A stretch of DNA of 53,839 bases from Erysipelotrichales bacterium (GCA_017532345.1 JAFXJJ010000030.1:1-53839); one strand, 5' to 3'; counted from the stretch's first letter, positions 8,233 to 18,437 are shown. Notes: generated by a model not told the origin, from the sequence alone. Program-made: numbers and translations.

Positions 8233-9576
8233 ATGAATACAAAGGATATGACAATTGGAAAACCTACCCCATTAATTATTAAATTTGCCTTACCATTAAT
8301 GGCAGGTAATATATTCCAAGAATTATATACAGTTGCTGATACTATTATTGTTGGTCAGTTTCTTGGTGTGCATGCATTAGCTGCTGTTGGGAGTGGTAGC
8401 TGGATTACCTGGATGTTGTTGTCTGCTATACAAGGATTCACACAAGGTTTCTCAATTCCTGCAGCTCAAGCATATGGAGCTAAAGACTATGAACAAATCC
8501 GTAAATGTATGGCTAATTCAGCAATTATCTCATGTATATTGTCAATTGCTCTTCTAATTATAGGTCAATTCATATTAGAGCCACTATTAATATTAATGGA
8601 TACACCATTAGAAATTCTTGATCAAGCTTTAGTTTATTTACGAATTTACTATTTAGGATGTCCTATCATGATGCTTTATAATTATGCAGCTAGTCATTTA
8701 CGTGCCTTTGGGAATAGTAAAGTACCACTAAATGCAATGATTTTTGCCTCATTAACTAATATCGTATTAGATATCCTATTTGTAGGACCTTTAAAAATGG
8801 GAATTGCTGGTGCTGTTATTGCAACTGTATTAGCTCAATTATTTGCTGGTATATATTCAACATGGCATTTATTACATATCAAATTCTTAAGCTTTACTAA
8901 AGATGATTTCAAAATTGACTATAAATTATCATCAAAATTATTATATCTAGGATTCCCAATGGCTTTCCAAAATATCACAATATCAATTGGTGGTATCATT
9001 GTACAAGCTATTATGAATCAATTCGGTATTATCTTTATCGCTGGCGTTACAGCAACAAATCGTTTATATGGATTAATTGAAACAGCTGCTGTTTCCTATG
9101 GATATGCGATGACTACTTATACTGGTCAAAACCTAGGAGCATCTAACTACAGGAGAATATTAGATGGCGTTAAAGCTGCACAGTTTATTGGACTATTCAC
9201 ATCAATTCTTATTTGTGCAATAATGATTCTATTTGGTAATAATATTTTATCACTATTCATTACAGGAACCCCTGAAGAGATTATTGCTACTATGAATGTC
9301 GCTTATCGTTATTTATTCATTATGAGTGTTTCATTACCAATCTTATATTGTTTACATATTCTTCGTTCTACAATCATTGGATTAGGAAATAGCACTATTC
9401 CTCTAATTACAGGTTTTGCGGAATTAATAATGCGTATTGGCGCTTCTTTGCTTATCCCAAATTATTTTGGTGAAATGAACATCTTCTTTGCAGAACCACT
9501 TGCATGGTTAGGATCAGTTATTGTATTAGTTATTGGATATTACTCGATGACTAGAAAATTTAGAACTTCTATATAG
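8233..9576 (+). CDS. MATE family efflux transporter
   Basis: 447 residues with about 12 membrane segments, the usual size and topology of MATE/NorM Na+- or H+-driven multidrug exporters. The frame could open at 8197, but AGGAGGTG at 8221 sets the ATG at 8233 (MNTKDMTIGKPTPLIIKF). Family features: a KFALPLMAGNIFQELYTVADTIIVGQFLG start, the repeated half beginning LGFPMAFQNITISIGGIIVQAIMNQFG, and GYAMTTYTGQNLGA. It is monocistronic with its own promoter and a terminator shared with the gene that follows. The substrate cannot be told from the sequence. Confidence 0.92.
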   Translation: MNTKDMTIGKPTPLIIKFALPLMAGNIFQELYTVADTIIVGQFLGVHALAAVGSGSWITWMLLSAIQGFTQGFSIPAAQAYGAKDYEQIRKCMANSAIISCILSIALLIIGQFILEPLLILMDTPLEILDQALVYLRIYYLGCPIMMLYNYAASHLRAFGNSKVPLNAMIFASLTNIVLDILFVGPLKMGIAGAVIATVLAQLFAGIYSTWHLLHIKFLSFTKDDFKIDYKLSSKLLYLGFPMAFQNITISIGGIIVQAIMNQFGIIFIAGVTATNRLYGLIETAAVSYGYAMTTYTGQNLGASNYRRILDGVKAAQFIGLFTSILICAIMILFGNNILSLFITGTPEEIIATMNVAYRYLFIMSVSLPILYCLHILRSTIIGLGNSTIPLITGFAELIMRIGASLLIPNYFGEMNIFFAEPLAWLGSVIVLVIGYYSMTRKFRTSI

Positions 9577-9578
9577 TA

Positions 9579-9609
9579 AAAGGAAGATATCGTATGGATA
9601 TCTTCCTTT
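9579..9609. terminator. Bidirectional terminator
   Basis: A perfect 13-bp stem (9579-9591 with 9597-9609) and a 5-base loop between the MATE gene and the converging surface-protein gene. Confidence 0.88.
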
Positions 9610-9616
9610 CTTTATA

Positions 9617-11839
9617 CTAATTAAATCTAATCTTTGGTAATTCTACTTCATAATCAACAGTAGTATTAGCACGACTTCCTGCGCTAACCTTCAATGTTCC
9701 ACTAGCATATACTCTAGGTTCCTCTTCAGTATCAGCATTTAGATAATCGTATAATTCATCAATACCTGAAATATCATCATCGCCTTGATCTACTTTAATT
9801 GTAATTGTTTCACCAGAATATAAGATTTTCTTATTTAATCCTGCATCATATAAATCCACATAAACTGTAGAAACTTCTGAACCATCACTAGTTGTAAATA
9901 CTAATTGTAGGTCCAAGTCATTCCAACTATCACGGAAATCCACATTCATAGCAGTTTTAAATAATAAGTTAACAGACCATTTCTTAGATGAACGATAATT
10001 TACATAGAAGTCTTCAACTGCCAAATCTTCACCACTACTATTTAAAGTACCATCAGAATTGTAAACATCAACAACTTCACTCATAACAATTTCATTACCA
10101 CTGTCTGTGTCTAACTCCAATGTAACACGGTAAGCACCGCTAGTATTAAATTCAAAACTAATATTACTTTCACCACGAGCATAATTTGTGATATTAGCAA
10201 TACCGTCTTCATCTGTAAGCTTAGTACCTACTCTTACATCTGCTACAGGCTCATATTCTCTATCAACATATTTCTCAACTGTTACGATAATACGATTAAT
10301 AGCACGTGTATTAACATATAATGGACTAAATTCATAAGTTCCTGACATCCTAGTACCAACTGTTGTTGATGTAGGTAATGTCATTGTACCAGGTGTATAA
10401 TTGAATGTGATTGAGCTTTGGACTGATTCCTTTAATGAACTGCTTGGAGATGGTGCAGCACTAACAGAAATCGTATTTTCCTTCTTTAAATTAATATAAT
10501 TAGTAATCTTTGCCGAATTAGTACTTACTGACTTAATTACATTCTTACCATTTACAAATACACTATAATCATATGCATCTGCCACTTTATCCCAAGTAAC
10601 TATTAAATCACCTTCATTGTTGTAGTCTATATCTAAATTAGTAGGTGCACTTAGTTTATTAGGATCTTCTTCAACTACAACCTTACGCACTTTAGTTGTA
10701 GTATTACCATCTTTATCAGTTACTGTATAAGTAATTGAATATGTACCTGGTTGACTAGTATTTACTGTGTTGGCTGAAATATGACTGCTCTTTATCGCAA
10801 TTTTACCATCCTCAGTATCAGTACATGTCACACCATTTAACGGATTAACTGTATTACCTACCATCACAACTAAATCATCACAACTAATGATTGGATAATT
10901 AACCTTCTTAGTAGTTGTAGTTGTTGTAGTTACACGTTTAGTCGTTGTCGTTTTCTTTGTTGTTGTAACTTCTGGTTCTTCAGTAGTTGTAGTCGTAGTT
11001 TTCTTTTTAGTTGTAGTTGTTGTATCAGTTACATTAGTTTCTGGATGTTCATTATCATAAACAACTTCTTCTTGACTACGAATATCTACACCATCTTTAA
11101 CTACACTTGAAGCTGGTTTATTTAAATAAATGGTATTAGCATTCGCAGTTAATAATCCTACTGAACCTTCATTAATTAAATTAGTTTGACTATTTGTAGT
11201 CATATTTTCAACAATACTATTTGAACTTAAATATACTGAAGCAGGACTAGAAACAGTTAATGAATCAAGCCCAGTATTATATAACGATACTGAAACTTCA
11301 CTACCACCATCACTGACTTCATTACCTTCTTCATCAGTAATCATCTGCGCATTAGAACTTATAATAACATTCTTAACGCCTTCACTTCTTGTATCCAGGT
11401 TTTCCGTAATACTAACAGATGAATCTGTAGTTATATTAGTAAGTACTGTGGAATCCATAACTTTAATGTTAACTGGTACGTCACAATCAATCTTTACATT
11501 ACGACAGCTTACATTACTAAGTATTACTGTATACTCTTGCTTAGCGTCTTCAATAATAATATCTCCACCGACTGCTACATTACGTAATAGAATATCATGG
11601 GAACCTTCAGATTTGATAGTTAGAGTACCTTCAATTGTCTTGTTGCGAAGTTCTGCAGAACTCGCATTAACAACCACATCATTCAGTACTTCTTCTTCTG
11701 CATATGTACCATTATCATTATAAACAACAGTTTTTGAATCTCCTTTGATTGAACGATAATATGAAAAACCAAAGAATCCACCAATACCTATTGCCACAAC
11801 AATTAATATAGGTACCAAGATTTTTAGAATCTTTTTCAT
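9617..11839 (-). CDS. Thr-rich cell-surface protein with Ig-like domains
   Basis: 740 residues. A single hydrophobic segment (about 5-26, after KKILK) anchors or exports it. Residues 40-250 are a repetitive run of short beta strands (for example TIEGTLTIKSEG, VAVGGDIIIEDAK, SPASVYLSSNSIVENMTT) that looks like a right-handed beta-helix. A linker of about 271-313 is almost only Thr, Lys and Glu, as in cell-wall-spanning or glycosylated stalks. Then come a DUF5011/HYR-like Ig domain (about 315-393, with TYSITYTVTDKDGNTTTKVRKV), an FN3-like domain (about 397-480, TNLDIDYNNEGDLIVTWDK) and 250 further beta-rich residues without assignment. There is no LPXTG, so anchoring is by the N-terminal helix. 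GGGAGG precedes the ATG. The role is unknown; adhesion or envelope structure is likely. Confidence 0.7.
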   Translation of the reverse strand: MKKILKILVPILIVVAIGIGGFFGFSYYRSIKGDSKTVVYNDNGTYAEEEVLNDVVVNASSAELRNKTIEGTLTIKSEGSHDILLRNVAVGGDIIIEDAKQEYTVILSNVSCRNVKIDCDVPVNIKVMDSTVLTNITTDSSVSITENLDTRSEGVKNVIISSNAQMITDEEGNEVSDGGSEVSVSLYNTGLDSLTVSSPASVYLSSNSIVENMTTNSQTNLINEGSVGLLTANANTIYLNKPASSVVKDGVDIRSQEEVVYDNEHPETNVTDTTTTTKKKTTTTTTEEPEVTTTKKTTTTKRVTTTTTTTKKVNYPIISCDDLVVMVGNTVNPLNGVTCTDTEDGKIAIKSSHISANTVNTSQPGTYSITYTVTDKDGNTTTKVRKVVVEEDPNKLSAPTNLDIDYNNEGDLIVTWDKVADAYDYSVFVNGKNVIKSVSTNSAKITNYINLKKENTISVSAAPSPSSSLKESVQSSITFNYTPGTMTLPTSTTVGTRMSGTYEFSPLYVNTRAINRIIVTVEKYVDREYEPVADVRVGTKLTDEDGIANITNYARGESNISFEFNTSGAYRVTLELDTDSGNEIVMSEVVDVYNSDGTLNSSGEDLAVEDFYVNYRSSKKWSVNLLFKTAMNVDFRDSWNDLDLQLVFTTSDGSEVSTVYVDLYDAGLNKKILYSGETITIKVDQGDDDISGIDELYDYLNADTEEEPRVYASGTLKVSAGSRANTTVDYEVELPKIRFN

Positions 11840-11925
11840 TTCTTAACCTCCCATTTACTACAAATAAATCATATAATATATATCGGCTTCAACTTCTAAA
11901 AAGATAGTTTTTTAAACAAGAAACC

Positions 11926-13023
11926 CTATAAATTCACTTCTTCTACATTAACTTCTGCATAATAACCTTTAATAACTAAACCTATTAAACTTAAATCTTC
12001 TTGTAAGTTATAAATACGATTTGTCTTTAATACCTTCACAATTGGTCGTAATGGCAATTCATCAAATGTATTAATCACAATACCAACTTCACCATTACTT
12101 AACATTACACAACTACCAATAGGATATGGTTCAACCTTACGCATAAATGCATCAACAATATCTGGATCAAAATGTATACCACTATTTCCCATAATATACT
12201 CAAACGCCTCTGTAGGTGTCATAGGAGTTCTATATGGTCGATTACTAGTTAAAGCATCATATACATCTGCAATCGCAATAATTCTTCCAAATAAAGGTAT
12301 TTTCTTTCCTTTAAGTCCATGAGGATAACCTTTACCATCATAGCGTTCATGATGCGTAATAACACCATTATAGATTTCATCATCTACTAACTCACGTTCA
12401 CGAAGATAAATACCACCAAGTAATGCATGTTGTTTAACTTCTGCATATTCTTTAAAAGTAAGTTTTGCAGGCTTTTCAATAATATGCTTCGAGATACCTG
12501 TCTTACCAATATCATGAAGTAATGCACATACTCCTAGTTTATTTAGCTTATCAATAGGTAATCCTAATACTTGTCCAATCGCAATTGATAATACCGCAAC
12601 AGATAATGAATGATGATATGTATAATCATCATAACTCTTAATATCGCCAATACTAATTCTTACGAAGTTTTCATAAATAATATTATGTACTAAGCTATTT
12701 GCGACATTTTGTAACTTGCCAACATCTTCTGGTGTGACATCAGTAGTTTTTGATAATGAAGCATCAAATAAATGCTTAACTTCAAGAATAGCCTTTACCT
12801 TTTCTTCATCTTGCATAACTGTATGGATTTCAATTTCATCAGCTATACCATCTTTAATATATGCACCAACAATACCAATTTCTTTTAAACGTTTAATATA
12901 CCCAGTAGATAGCTTAGCACCCTTACGCAATAAAAGCACCTTATTTGATTCTTGGTCAAATAAATGTAAATCACGGGCTAATACCATATTTTCTCTTATT
13001 GAATTACATCTTACAAATTTCAT
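11926..13023 (-). CDS. HD-GYP domain cyclic di-GMP phosphodiesterase
   Basis: 365 residues. Residues 1-120 form an N-terminal region of the kind seen before many HD-GYP domains. The HD-GYP domain has LLHDIGKTGISKHIIEKP at about 168, VKQHALLGG, GVITHHERYDGKGYPHGL (about 223-235), IPLFGRIIAIADVYDALTS and NSGIHFDPDIVDAFM. All canonical metal ligands and the HHExxDGxGYP signature are intact, so cyclic di-GMP hydrolysis is the expected activity. AGGAGA lies upstream of the ATG. It follows the TRAP-type lipoprotein gene by 11 bases, so the two are likely one operon and the lipoprotein may sense for it. Confidence 0.9.
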   Translation of the reverse strand: MKFVRCNSIRENMVLARDLHLFDQESNKVLLLRKGAKLSTGYIKRLKEIGIVGAYIKDGIADEIEIHTVMQDEEKVKAILEVKHLFDASLSKTTDVTPEDVGKLQNVANSLVHNIIYENFVRISIGDIKSYDDYTYHHSLSVAVLSIAIGQVLGLPIDKLNKLGVCALLHDIGKTGISKHIIEKPAKLTFKEYAEVKQHALLGGIYLRERELVDDEIYNGVITHHERYDGKGYPHGLKGKKIPLFGRIIAIADVYDALTSNRPYRTPMTPTEAFEYIMGNSGIHFDPDIVDAFMRKVEPYPIGSCVMLSNGEVGIVINTFDELPLRPIVKVLKTNRIYNLQEDLSLIGLVIKGYYAEVNVEEVNL

Positions 13024-13034
13024 AGTGCTATCTC

Positions 13035-14102
13035 CTATTGACCACTTAAAACTTTATCTTTAGCTTCTTCACGTTCATTTAATAAATTAATACCTAAACG
13101 TAAAATACGCTCATAATACTCGGTATTCCATGTACTTGTATATTCGATATTCCCACGATATAAATCTTGATACGCATAGAAGAATGTTTCTTTCTCAAGC
13201 TCATCTATTGCTAATCCATAACCTTTATAGAAATTAATTAATTCAGCACGTTCTGCTTGAATATACGCATCATAGCTTTCTTCTAAATGTAGTATTGCTG
13301 TTTGTACAGCATCTTTTTGTTCAACTGAAAAAGAATCCCATTTAGTTTGATTCATTACAATAAAACTAAAATCAAATACATGATTACTATTTATAATAGT
13401 ATCAGTCATTTCATAATACTTGTCAGCTCTAATATCTTTTAAATATGCATCATACCCATTAATTATACGTTCTGCCAAATATCTATACGTATTATTAGGT
13501 ACAATAACCACTGCACTTGCCCCTAGTGTCTTTGCCTCAGCAACGGAAACTTCAGAACTCTTGACACCTAAATCAATTGGTTCAAAATGTTCAGGTAATG
13601 TTAATCCTGCATAGCCACGTACATTAAATACTTTACTATCTTCATATAAACTACCTAATACTTTTAACCCTGTATTAGTTCCAATTTCTTTAAACATAAT
13701 GTCGCCAACCTTATCATCCATGGCAATACGATAATGTTCATAATCTAAAAATAAAAACCATGAATCAAACATTTCTAAGAACGGATTAGCTTCAACTAAA
13801 ATAGACTTATTTAGTACAGTTAAGTCAATCTTTTCATCTATAATACTTTCAATTTCTTTACCACTCTTAACTTCTTCAGTTTGCAGTTCAATCATCACTA
13901 ATCCACCAGAATTAGTTTCAACCTCTGTTTTAAACGCACTAAAAAGCTCATATATTTTACTTTCAGTAGTATCAGGAACATTAGCAATTAGTGTTACCAC
14001 TTCTGGACCACCTGCTTCAGAACCTTCACCTGATTCTTTCTTTTTTGAACATCCAGTTAATACTAAACATAGTATCATTAGAAGACTAAAGACTTTTCTC
14101 AT
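13035..14102 (-). CDS. TRAP-type (DctP-like) solute-binding lipoprotein
   Basis: 355 residues. MRKVFSLLMILCLVLTGCSK is a lipoprotein signal with lipobox LTGC (Cys18), so the mature protein sits on the outer face of the membrane. The body resembles DctP-type TRAP binding proteins (ANPFLEMFDSWFLF, YRIAMDDKVGDIMFKEI, LKVLGSLYEDSKVFN, NHVFDFSFIVMNQTKWDSFSVEQKDAV). These normally deliver organic acids to DctQM permeases. No permease genes are nearby. The HD-GYP gene follows after 11 bases and a chemoreceptor gene lies upstream, so a sensory role is plausible. AAAGGAGG precedes the ATG. The ligand is unknown. Confidence 0.75.
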   Translation of the reverse strand: MRKVFSLLMILCLVLTGCSKKKESGEGSEAGGPEVVTLIANVPDTTESKIYELFSAFKTEVETNSGGLVMIELQTEEVKSGKEIESIIDEKIDLTVLNKSILVEANPFLEMFDSWFLFLDYEHYRIAMDDKVGDIMFKEIGTNTGLKVLGSLYEDSKVFNVRGYAGLTLPEHFEPIDLGVKSSEVSVAEAKTLGASAVVIVPNNTYRYLAERIINGYDAYLKDIRADKYYEMTDTIINSNHVFDFSFIVMNQTKWDSFSVEQKDAVQTAILHLEESYDAYIQAERAELINFYKGYGLAIDELEKETFFYAYQDLYRGNIEYTSTWNTEYYERILRLGINLLNEREEAKDKVLSGQ

Positions 14103-14275
14103 CTTTATTTCCTCCTTTAATCCATACTCTACTATTATAATTATAATCTTTTTCTAATAAATCTTCTACTATTTTGTTTTGTAAATTAGTAATAAATACT
14201 AAATTATCATATATTTTAAGCATAATTAGATTAATTATCTATGAATAATACTTTTCAATAGTATTTAGGCATATT

Positions 14276-14301
14276 AAAAGGAAGCATTTAAACTTCCTTT
14301 T
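14276..14301 (-). terminator. Terminator of the chemoreceptor gene
   Basis: AAAAGGAAG and CTTCCTTTT form a 9-bp stem with an 8-base loop just downstream of the 14321 gene. Confidence 0.75.
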
Positions 14302-14320
14302 TTAAGCATTTAACTAAGTA

Positions 14321-16009
14321 TTAGTCATTTCTTAAAGTGAATTGACCAATTAATTCTTTTAGCATATTAGCTTGTCCGCTTAACTCTTCACTAGCAGCAG
14401 CTGATTCTTCTGCTGTAGCACTGTTAGTTTGAACAACGGCATTAATTTGATCCATACCAATTGATACTTGAGAGATAGCCATAGCTTGTTCTTCTGCTGC
14501 ATTCGAAATCTTAGAAATAGCTTGTGCAACATCTAAGCTCTTCTCTACTACTACATTTAATACATTAGCAGTATCATTAGCAATCTTAGTACCATTGTTA
14601 ACAGACGTAACTGTTTCTTCAATTAATGATGTAGTACTCTTAGCAGCTTCAGATGATTTACCAGCTAAGTTACGTACTTCATCAGCAACAACTGCGAATC
14701 CTTTACCAGCAACACCAGCTCTAGCAGCTTCTACTGCAGCATTTAAAGCAAGGATATTTGTTTGGAAGGCGATATCTTCAATAGTTTTAATAATCTTACT
14801 AATTTCATCAGATTTCTTACTAATGTCTTCCATAGCTTCAATCATAGAACGCATCTTGTCATTACATTCTGAAATAGTAGTTTCTGTTTCAGCACTGTGT
14901 TGATCAGCAATCTTAGCATTAGAAGCAACTTCTTGGATTTGATTAGATACATTAATAATTGTAGCACTTAATTCTTCTACTGAAGCAGCTTGTTCTGTAG
15001 CACCTTGAGATAATGCTTGAGCAGCCGCAGATACTTGATCAGCACCACTATTTACTTGATCAGAAGCAACATTGATTTCAGTTAATGTTGAGCTTAATGT
15101 ACGGTTAATATTACGTAATGATAAGATAATATTACGATAATCACCTACATACTTTTCTTCACATCTAGTCTTAATATCGAAGTTACCATTAGCCATTTCA
15201 GACAATAAGTAGTCGATATCTGCAATAATTTCTTTTTGGAAGTCTTGTAAATTATGAATTGAGTTAGCAGTTCTACCAATTTCTGTAGTATCGATTTCAA
15301 TATCAAATTCACCACTTAAGTTACCTTCAGAAAGTTCTTCAGTTTTCTTTTCAATCTTCTTAATTGGAGCGATTAATTCACGCAATACGAATTGTACTAA
15401 GAATAATTGAGCCAATAAAGTAACAACAACAGCAATATAAGTTGCAGTAGTAAATAAAGCTACTAAATTTTCTAAATAAGCAACTCTAGCTTCCATTCTT
15501 TCTTGAATAGTCGCATCAAAATCCTCAATAATAGCTGAAATCTTAGCAGCATCAGTTTCATATCTTTCACCATATAATGCTTCAAACGCAGCACTTTGAT
15601 TACCAGATTGAACATCTTTCATAGCTTGCTCTTCTAATGGAACTAAACCATTAGAAAGTGCAGAAATTTGATCTAACATTGCTAATTCATTTTGTTCTAA
15701 TCCGATTTCTTTCATTAACGCAATATTCTTTTCACGATTTTGTGCAGTATTTACTTCATACCAATAATTATCATAATGCACTTGATCACCTGTAACAGAA
15801 TAAGCTCTAACTTCATCTGTTAAGTAAGCTGAAGCATCACCAAATGCACCTGCATAAACAGATAAATTATGTTGATTATTTAATGCTTCAGACAATTGTT
15901 TAGTAGTTGATCTCATAACGAATACGGCAAATGCACAGAAAATAATCATCAAGATTGTAACTGCACTCGATAAAACCGTCTTGTTGGACTTCAACATTTT
16001 CTTTTTCAT
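14321..16009 (-). CDS. Methyl-accepting chemotaxis protein
   Basis: 562 residues. Membrane segments at about 12-33 and 186-208 enclose an extracytoplasmic four-helix-bundle sensor of about 150 residues. A HAMP linker follows ([32 protein letters not shown]), then a long coiled coil with the signalling tip [29 protein letters not shown] motif at about 415-440 and [13 protein letters not shown]. The terminal region ends [16 protein letters not shown]. It would signal to a CheA/CheW array, but no che gene is in the window. AGGAGG lies before the ATG. It is upstream of, and on the same strand as, the TRAP-type lipoprotein and HD-GYP genes, but a terminator at 14276 separates them. Confidence 0.94.
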   Translation of the reverse strand: MKKKMLKSNKTVLSSAVTILMIIFCAFAVFVMRSTTKQLSEALNNQHNLSVYAGAFGDASAYLTDEVRAYSVTGDQVHYDNYWYEVNTAQNREKNIALMKEIGLEQNELAMLDQISALSNGLVPLEEQAMKDVQSGNQSAAFEALYGERYETDAAKISAIIEDFDATIQERMEARVAYLENLVALFTTATYIAVVVTLLAQLFLVQFVLRELIAPIKKIEKKTEELSEGNLSGEFDIEIDTTEIGRTANSIHNLQDFQKEIIADIDYLLSEMANGNFDIKTRCEEKYVGDYRNIILSLRNINRTLSSTLTEINVASDQVNSGADQVSAAAQALSQGATEQAASVEELSATIINVSNQIQEVASNAKIADQHSAETETTISECNDKMRSMIEAMEDISKKSDEISKIIKTIEDIAFQTNILALNAAVEAARAGVAGKGFAVVADEVRNLAGKSSEAAKSTTSLIEETVTSVNNGTKIANDTANVLNVVVEKSLDVAQAISKISNAAEEQAMAISQVSIGMDQINAVVQTNSATAEESAAASEELSGQANMLKELIGQFTLRND

Positions 16010-16198
16010 AATTATTCGCCTCCTATAATTAAGTGTTTAATAAAAGGCAACTTTTTTAAAATTACAATTTATTAATTAACAATACTAGTAATTATATTTA
16101 CACAATATTTCCACTTAATAACATTTATGGGTTAATTATACATTATATGTATAACATCTTCAATTATTCTGCTCACCAATTTTTCAAAAAACGAAAAA

Positions 16199-16219
16199 AT
16201 AAGGTCATAATGACCTTAT
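16199..16219 (-). terminator. Terminator of the dipeptidase gene
   Basis: ATAAGGTCA/TGACCTTAT, a 9-bp stem with a 3-base loop that includes the stop codon, followed on the minus strand by TTTTTTCG. Confidence 0.85.
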
Positions 16220-17580
16220 CCTTCATAATCTAATAATTTAAGTAAAGCATTAACGTAGATTTCTGTTTGAAGTAACATATGATCTACTCGAATAAATTCG
16301 TCAGCATCATGCATATGTACATCAATACCAGGGAATTCGCCACCGAAAGCAATACAGTTATGAATACCTTGTGCGTATGTTCCACCACCCATCGTAACAG
16401 GTTCATCATTAGTTCCTGTTACTTCTTGGTAAGCTTCTTTAAGCATTGTAACTAATGGAGAAGTTGGTTCAAAGAATAGTGGTTCACTACGATGTAGAAT
16501 TTCTACACGTACATTAGAATTAACTTCACCAGTCACAATCAAGTCACAAACTTTAGAACTCTTCATACTTACTGGGAAACGAGAATCTACAATAAAGTAT
16601 ACTGTTCCAGGCTCATAAGTATCAGCAATTCCAACATTGAATGTTAATGCACCATATTCATCATGACATGCACATCCAAATAATGAACCATCTGTTGTTA
16701 AGCCAATACAAGATGCATAGAAATGTACTAATTCATCTTCATAACCTGCTGTTTCTAATGCCATCATGGCATAAGATATCGCATTCTTACCAAGTTCTGG
16801 TAAAGAAGCATGAGCAGCTACACCAAATACTTTATAAATCCAATTTCCATTCACTTCATTAACTGTTTTCTCAAATCTAATATCTTGCGATTTCAAGTAT
16901 TCCGCAAACTTATTTTCATCAAATGAGTTCTTCTCTACCTCAAATTCACAACAATTAGGTACAACATTGGCAGCTACACCAGCAACAAAACGTACTAGCT
17001 TAGTCTTTCCAACAATCTTCAAACGAAGATGCCCTTTTTCTCCAAAGCATCCTGGGAATGGTCCATCAGGAGTAAAACCGTAATCAATGTGCCCTTCTTT
17101 ATCTACATAGTATTTCAAGCAACGTGAACCTGTTTCTTCATTACATCCCATAATTAAACGAATACGTTTATTTAATTCAGGACGTAACTCCTTCACAATC
17201 TTTAAAGCCACCATTGCACATACAACTGGTCCTTTATCATCGCTTGTTCCACGGCCATACATAACGCCATCAACAATTTCTCCACCAAGTGGATCATGTG
17301 TCCAGCCTGTTCCTAAAGGAACTACATCAAGATGTCCTAATACCCCAATTAATTTCTTTCCTTCACCAATTTCAGCATACCCAACATAATTATCTAAATT
17401 TACTGTTTTAAAGCCATATTCATCGCACATATTAAGTGCACTGTGTAGGCAATCAGCAACTGTTTTCCCAAATGGATAATTCTTTTCTGATGGGCTTTGA
17501 ACAGATTCATAACTAACTAATTCCCTTGTTTTTTCTATGATTTCATCCTTATAGCTTTCAACTATTTCACGAATATTCAT
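16216..17580 (-). CDS. M20 family dipeptidase (PepV-like)
   Basis: 454 residues, usual length for PepV/Xaa-His dipeptidases, cytosolic di-zinc enzymes that cut dipeptides. Motifs: LIGVLGHLDVVPLGTGWTHDP (first metal His/Asp), MYGRGTSDDKGP (bridging Asp), LIMGCNEETGSRCLKYY (catalytic Glu pair), FTPDGPFPGCFGEKG (metal Asp), and the late EPVTMGGGTYAQG and AFGGEFPG segments. GGAGG lies a few bases upstream of the ATG. It is a single gene with its own terminator; neighbours give no further hint. Peptide scavenging fits a gut fermenter. Confidence 0.9.
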   Translation of the reverse strand: MNIREIVESYKDEIIEKTRELVSYESVQSPSEKNYPFGKTVADCLHSALNMCDEYGFKTVNLDNYVGYAEIGEGKKLIGVLGHLDVVPLGTGWTHDPLGGEIVDGVMYGRGTSDDKGPVVCAMVALKIVKELRPELNKRIRLIMGCNEETGSRCLKYYVDKEGHIDYGFTPDGPFPGCFGEKGHLRLKIVGKTKLVRFVAGVAANVVPNCCEFEVEKNSFDENKFAEYLKSQDIRFEKTVNEVNGNWIYKVFGVAAHASLPELGKNAISYAMMALETAGYEDELVHFYASCIGLTTDGSLFGCACHDEYGALTFNVGIADTYEPGTVYFIVDSRFPVSMKSSKVCDLIVTGEVNSNVRVEILHRSEPLFFEPTSPLVTMLKEAYQEVTGTNDEPVTMGGGTYAQGIHNCIAFGGEFPGIDVHMHDADEFIRVDHMLLQTEIYVNALLKLLDYEG

Positions 17581-17670
17581 ATTCTATTTCCTCCCACCTA
17601 CATACGATTATTATACCATTATCATGGTTAACTTTCTACTATTTTAAACAATATTTCTCCCTTACAAAAA

Positions 17671-17691
17671 AATCCATCTTTACGATGGATT
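17671..17691 (-). terminator. Terminator of the SprA-related gene
   Basis: AATCCATC/GATGGATT with a 5-base loop, then seven T on the minus strand. Confidence 0.85.
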
Positions 17692-18211
17692 AAATATTTG
17701 CTTGAAATCTTGTTTTTTCTTTATCTTTTCCTACATCATAACGGTTTTGAACTTTCTCTGCTGTAGTCGTTCTTGTAGTACCACCACTAACATATACATC
17801 ACCACATTCAGGACAGATACTAGTGTGAATTTGAACGTTTTGACTCACTACTTCTTTACCTTCACGTTTAGCCTTTGCTTGTTCACGAACAACATGTTCA
17901 TACTCATGCCCACGAACAGCACTCGCTGCATCACCCTTGTTTATATGTGTAGGCGTTTGGAAGCTTACTCCTGAATCATCAGAACCATCTTGGTACTTAC
18001 GATTCTTACAAGTTTGACATTCTTCCTCTTTATATTCGTCACGAATATTCTTGCCTTCTAAGCCTTCCAATTCCATTTGTTTTTGAAGAGCAGCTTCACG
18101 TACAGAATCAGGTGTTTCACCTGTCATATTTTGATTCGCATTACGTAATGATAGTTTATTATTATAATAGTTAGAATAATTAGAATAATTACTATTAATT
18201 GATATACTCAT
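17690..18211 (-). CDS. SprA-related family putative metalloprotease
   Basis: 173 residues from the ATG at 18211. An earlier in-frame ATG at 18232 lacks a binding site, while AGGAG lies 10 bases before 18211. An Asn/Ser/Tyr-rich N-terminus (NSNYSNYSNYYNN) is followed by CQTCKNRKYQDGSDDSGVSF, PTHINKGDAASAVRGHEYEH (an HExxH zinc-binding motif), then a second Cys pair, CPECGDVYVSGGTTRT. This order (CxxC, HExxH, CxxC) is what I recall of the SprA-related putative metalloprotease family, whose function is uncertain. There is no signal peptide. It is a lone gene. Confidence 0.65.
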   Translation of the reverse strand: MSISINSNYSNYSNYYNNKLSLRNANQNMTGETPDSVREAALQKQMELEGLEGKNIRDEYKEEECQTCKNRKYQDGSDDSGVSFQTPTHINKGDAASAVRGHEYEHVVREQAKAKREGKEVVSQNVQIHTSICPECGDVYVSGGTTRTTTAEKVQNRYDVGKDKEKTRFQANI

Positions 18212-18290
18212 ATACTTCACACTCCTCTTCATTTATATTATACAATACAAATTTTAAATTGGAAAGAAAAACCATGTACCCACTATGTCA

Positions 18291-18437
18291 TTAAATACCC
18301 AAATGAGCTATAAGCTTTCCTACTGCATACCCTAAATCATAAATGAAATATAATGCTAGTAAGATACTCCCCACACTAACACAAAACTTCATCTTAGGTG
18401 AAGGACATTCATTCCACCACTTTCTAAGTTCTTCCAT
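18291..18437 (-). CDS. 48-aa single-pass membrane miniprotein
   Basis: A 48-codon frame starting at an ATG at 18437, with AAGGAGG nine bases upstream. The product starts MEELRKWWNECPSPK and has a hydrophobic helix of about residues 18-40. It ends LGYAVGKLIAHLGI. That end closely resembles the C-terminus of the XRE regulator encoded 102 bases upstream (LGYALGKFIYHLAH), so the two membrane tails appear to be paralogous. Function is unknown; it may pair with, or compete for, the regulator's membrane helix. The strong binding site and the shared tail make it a real gene in my view. Confidence 0.7.
   Translation of the reverse strand: MEELRKWWNECPSPKMKFCVSVGSILLALYFIYDLGYAVGKLIAHLGI

Noticed and set aside
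10900..11030. Repetitive GTTGTAGTTGTT-like DNA that could suggest a tandem repeat or CRISPR.
   Set aside because: It encodes the Thr-rich linker of the 9617 protein; there are no regular spacers.
11448..11723. Long frames opposite the large surface-protein gene and other genes (for example 12716-13063 and 14595-14903).
   Set aside because: They lack binding sites and family features and mirror the codon pattern of the genes on the other strand.
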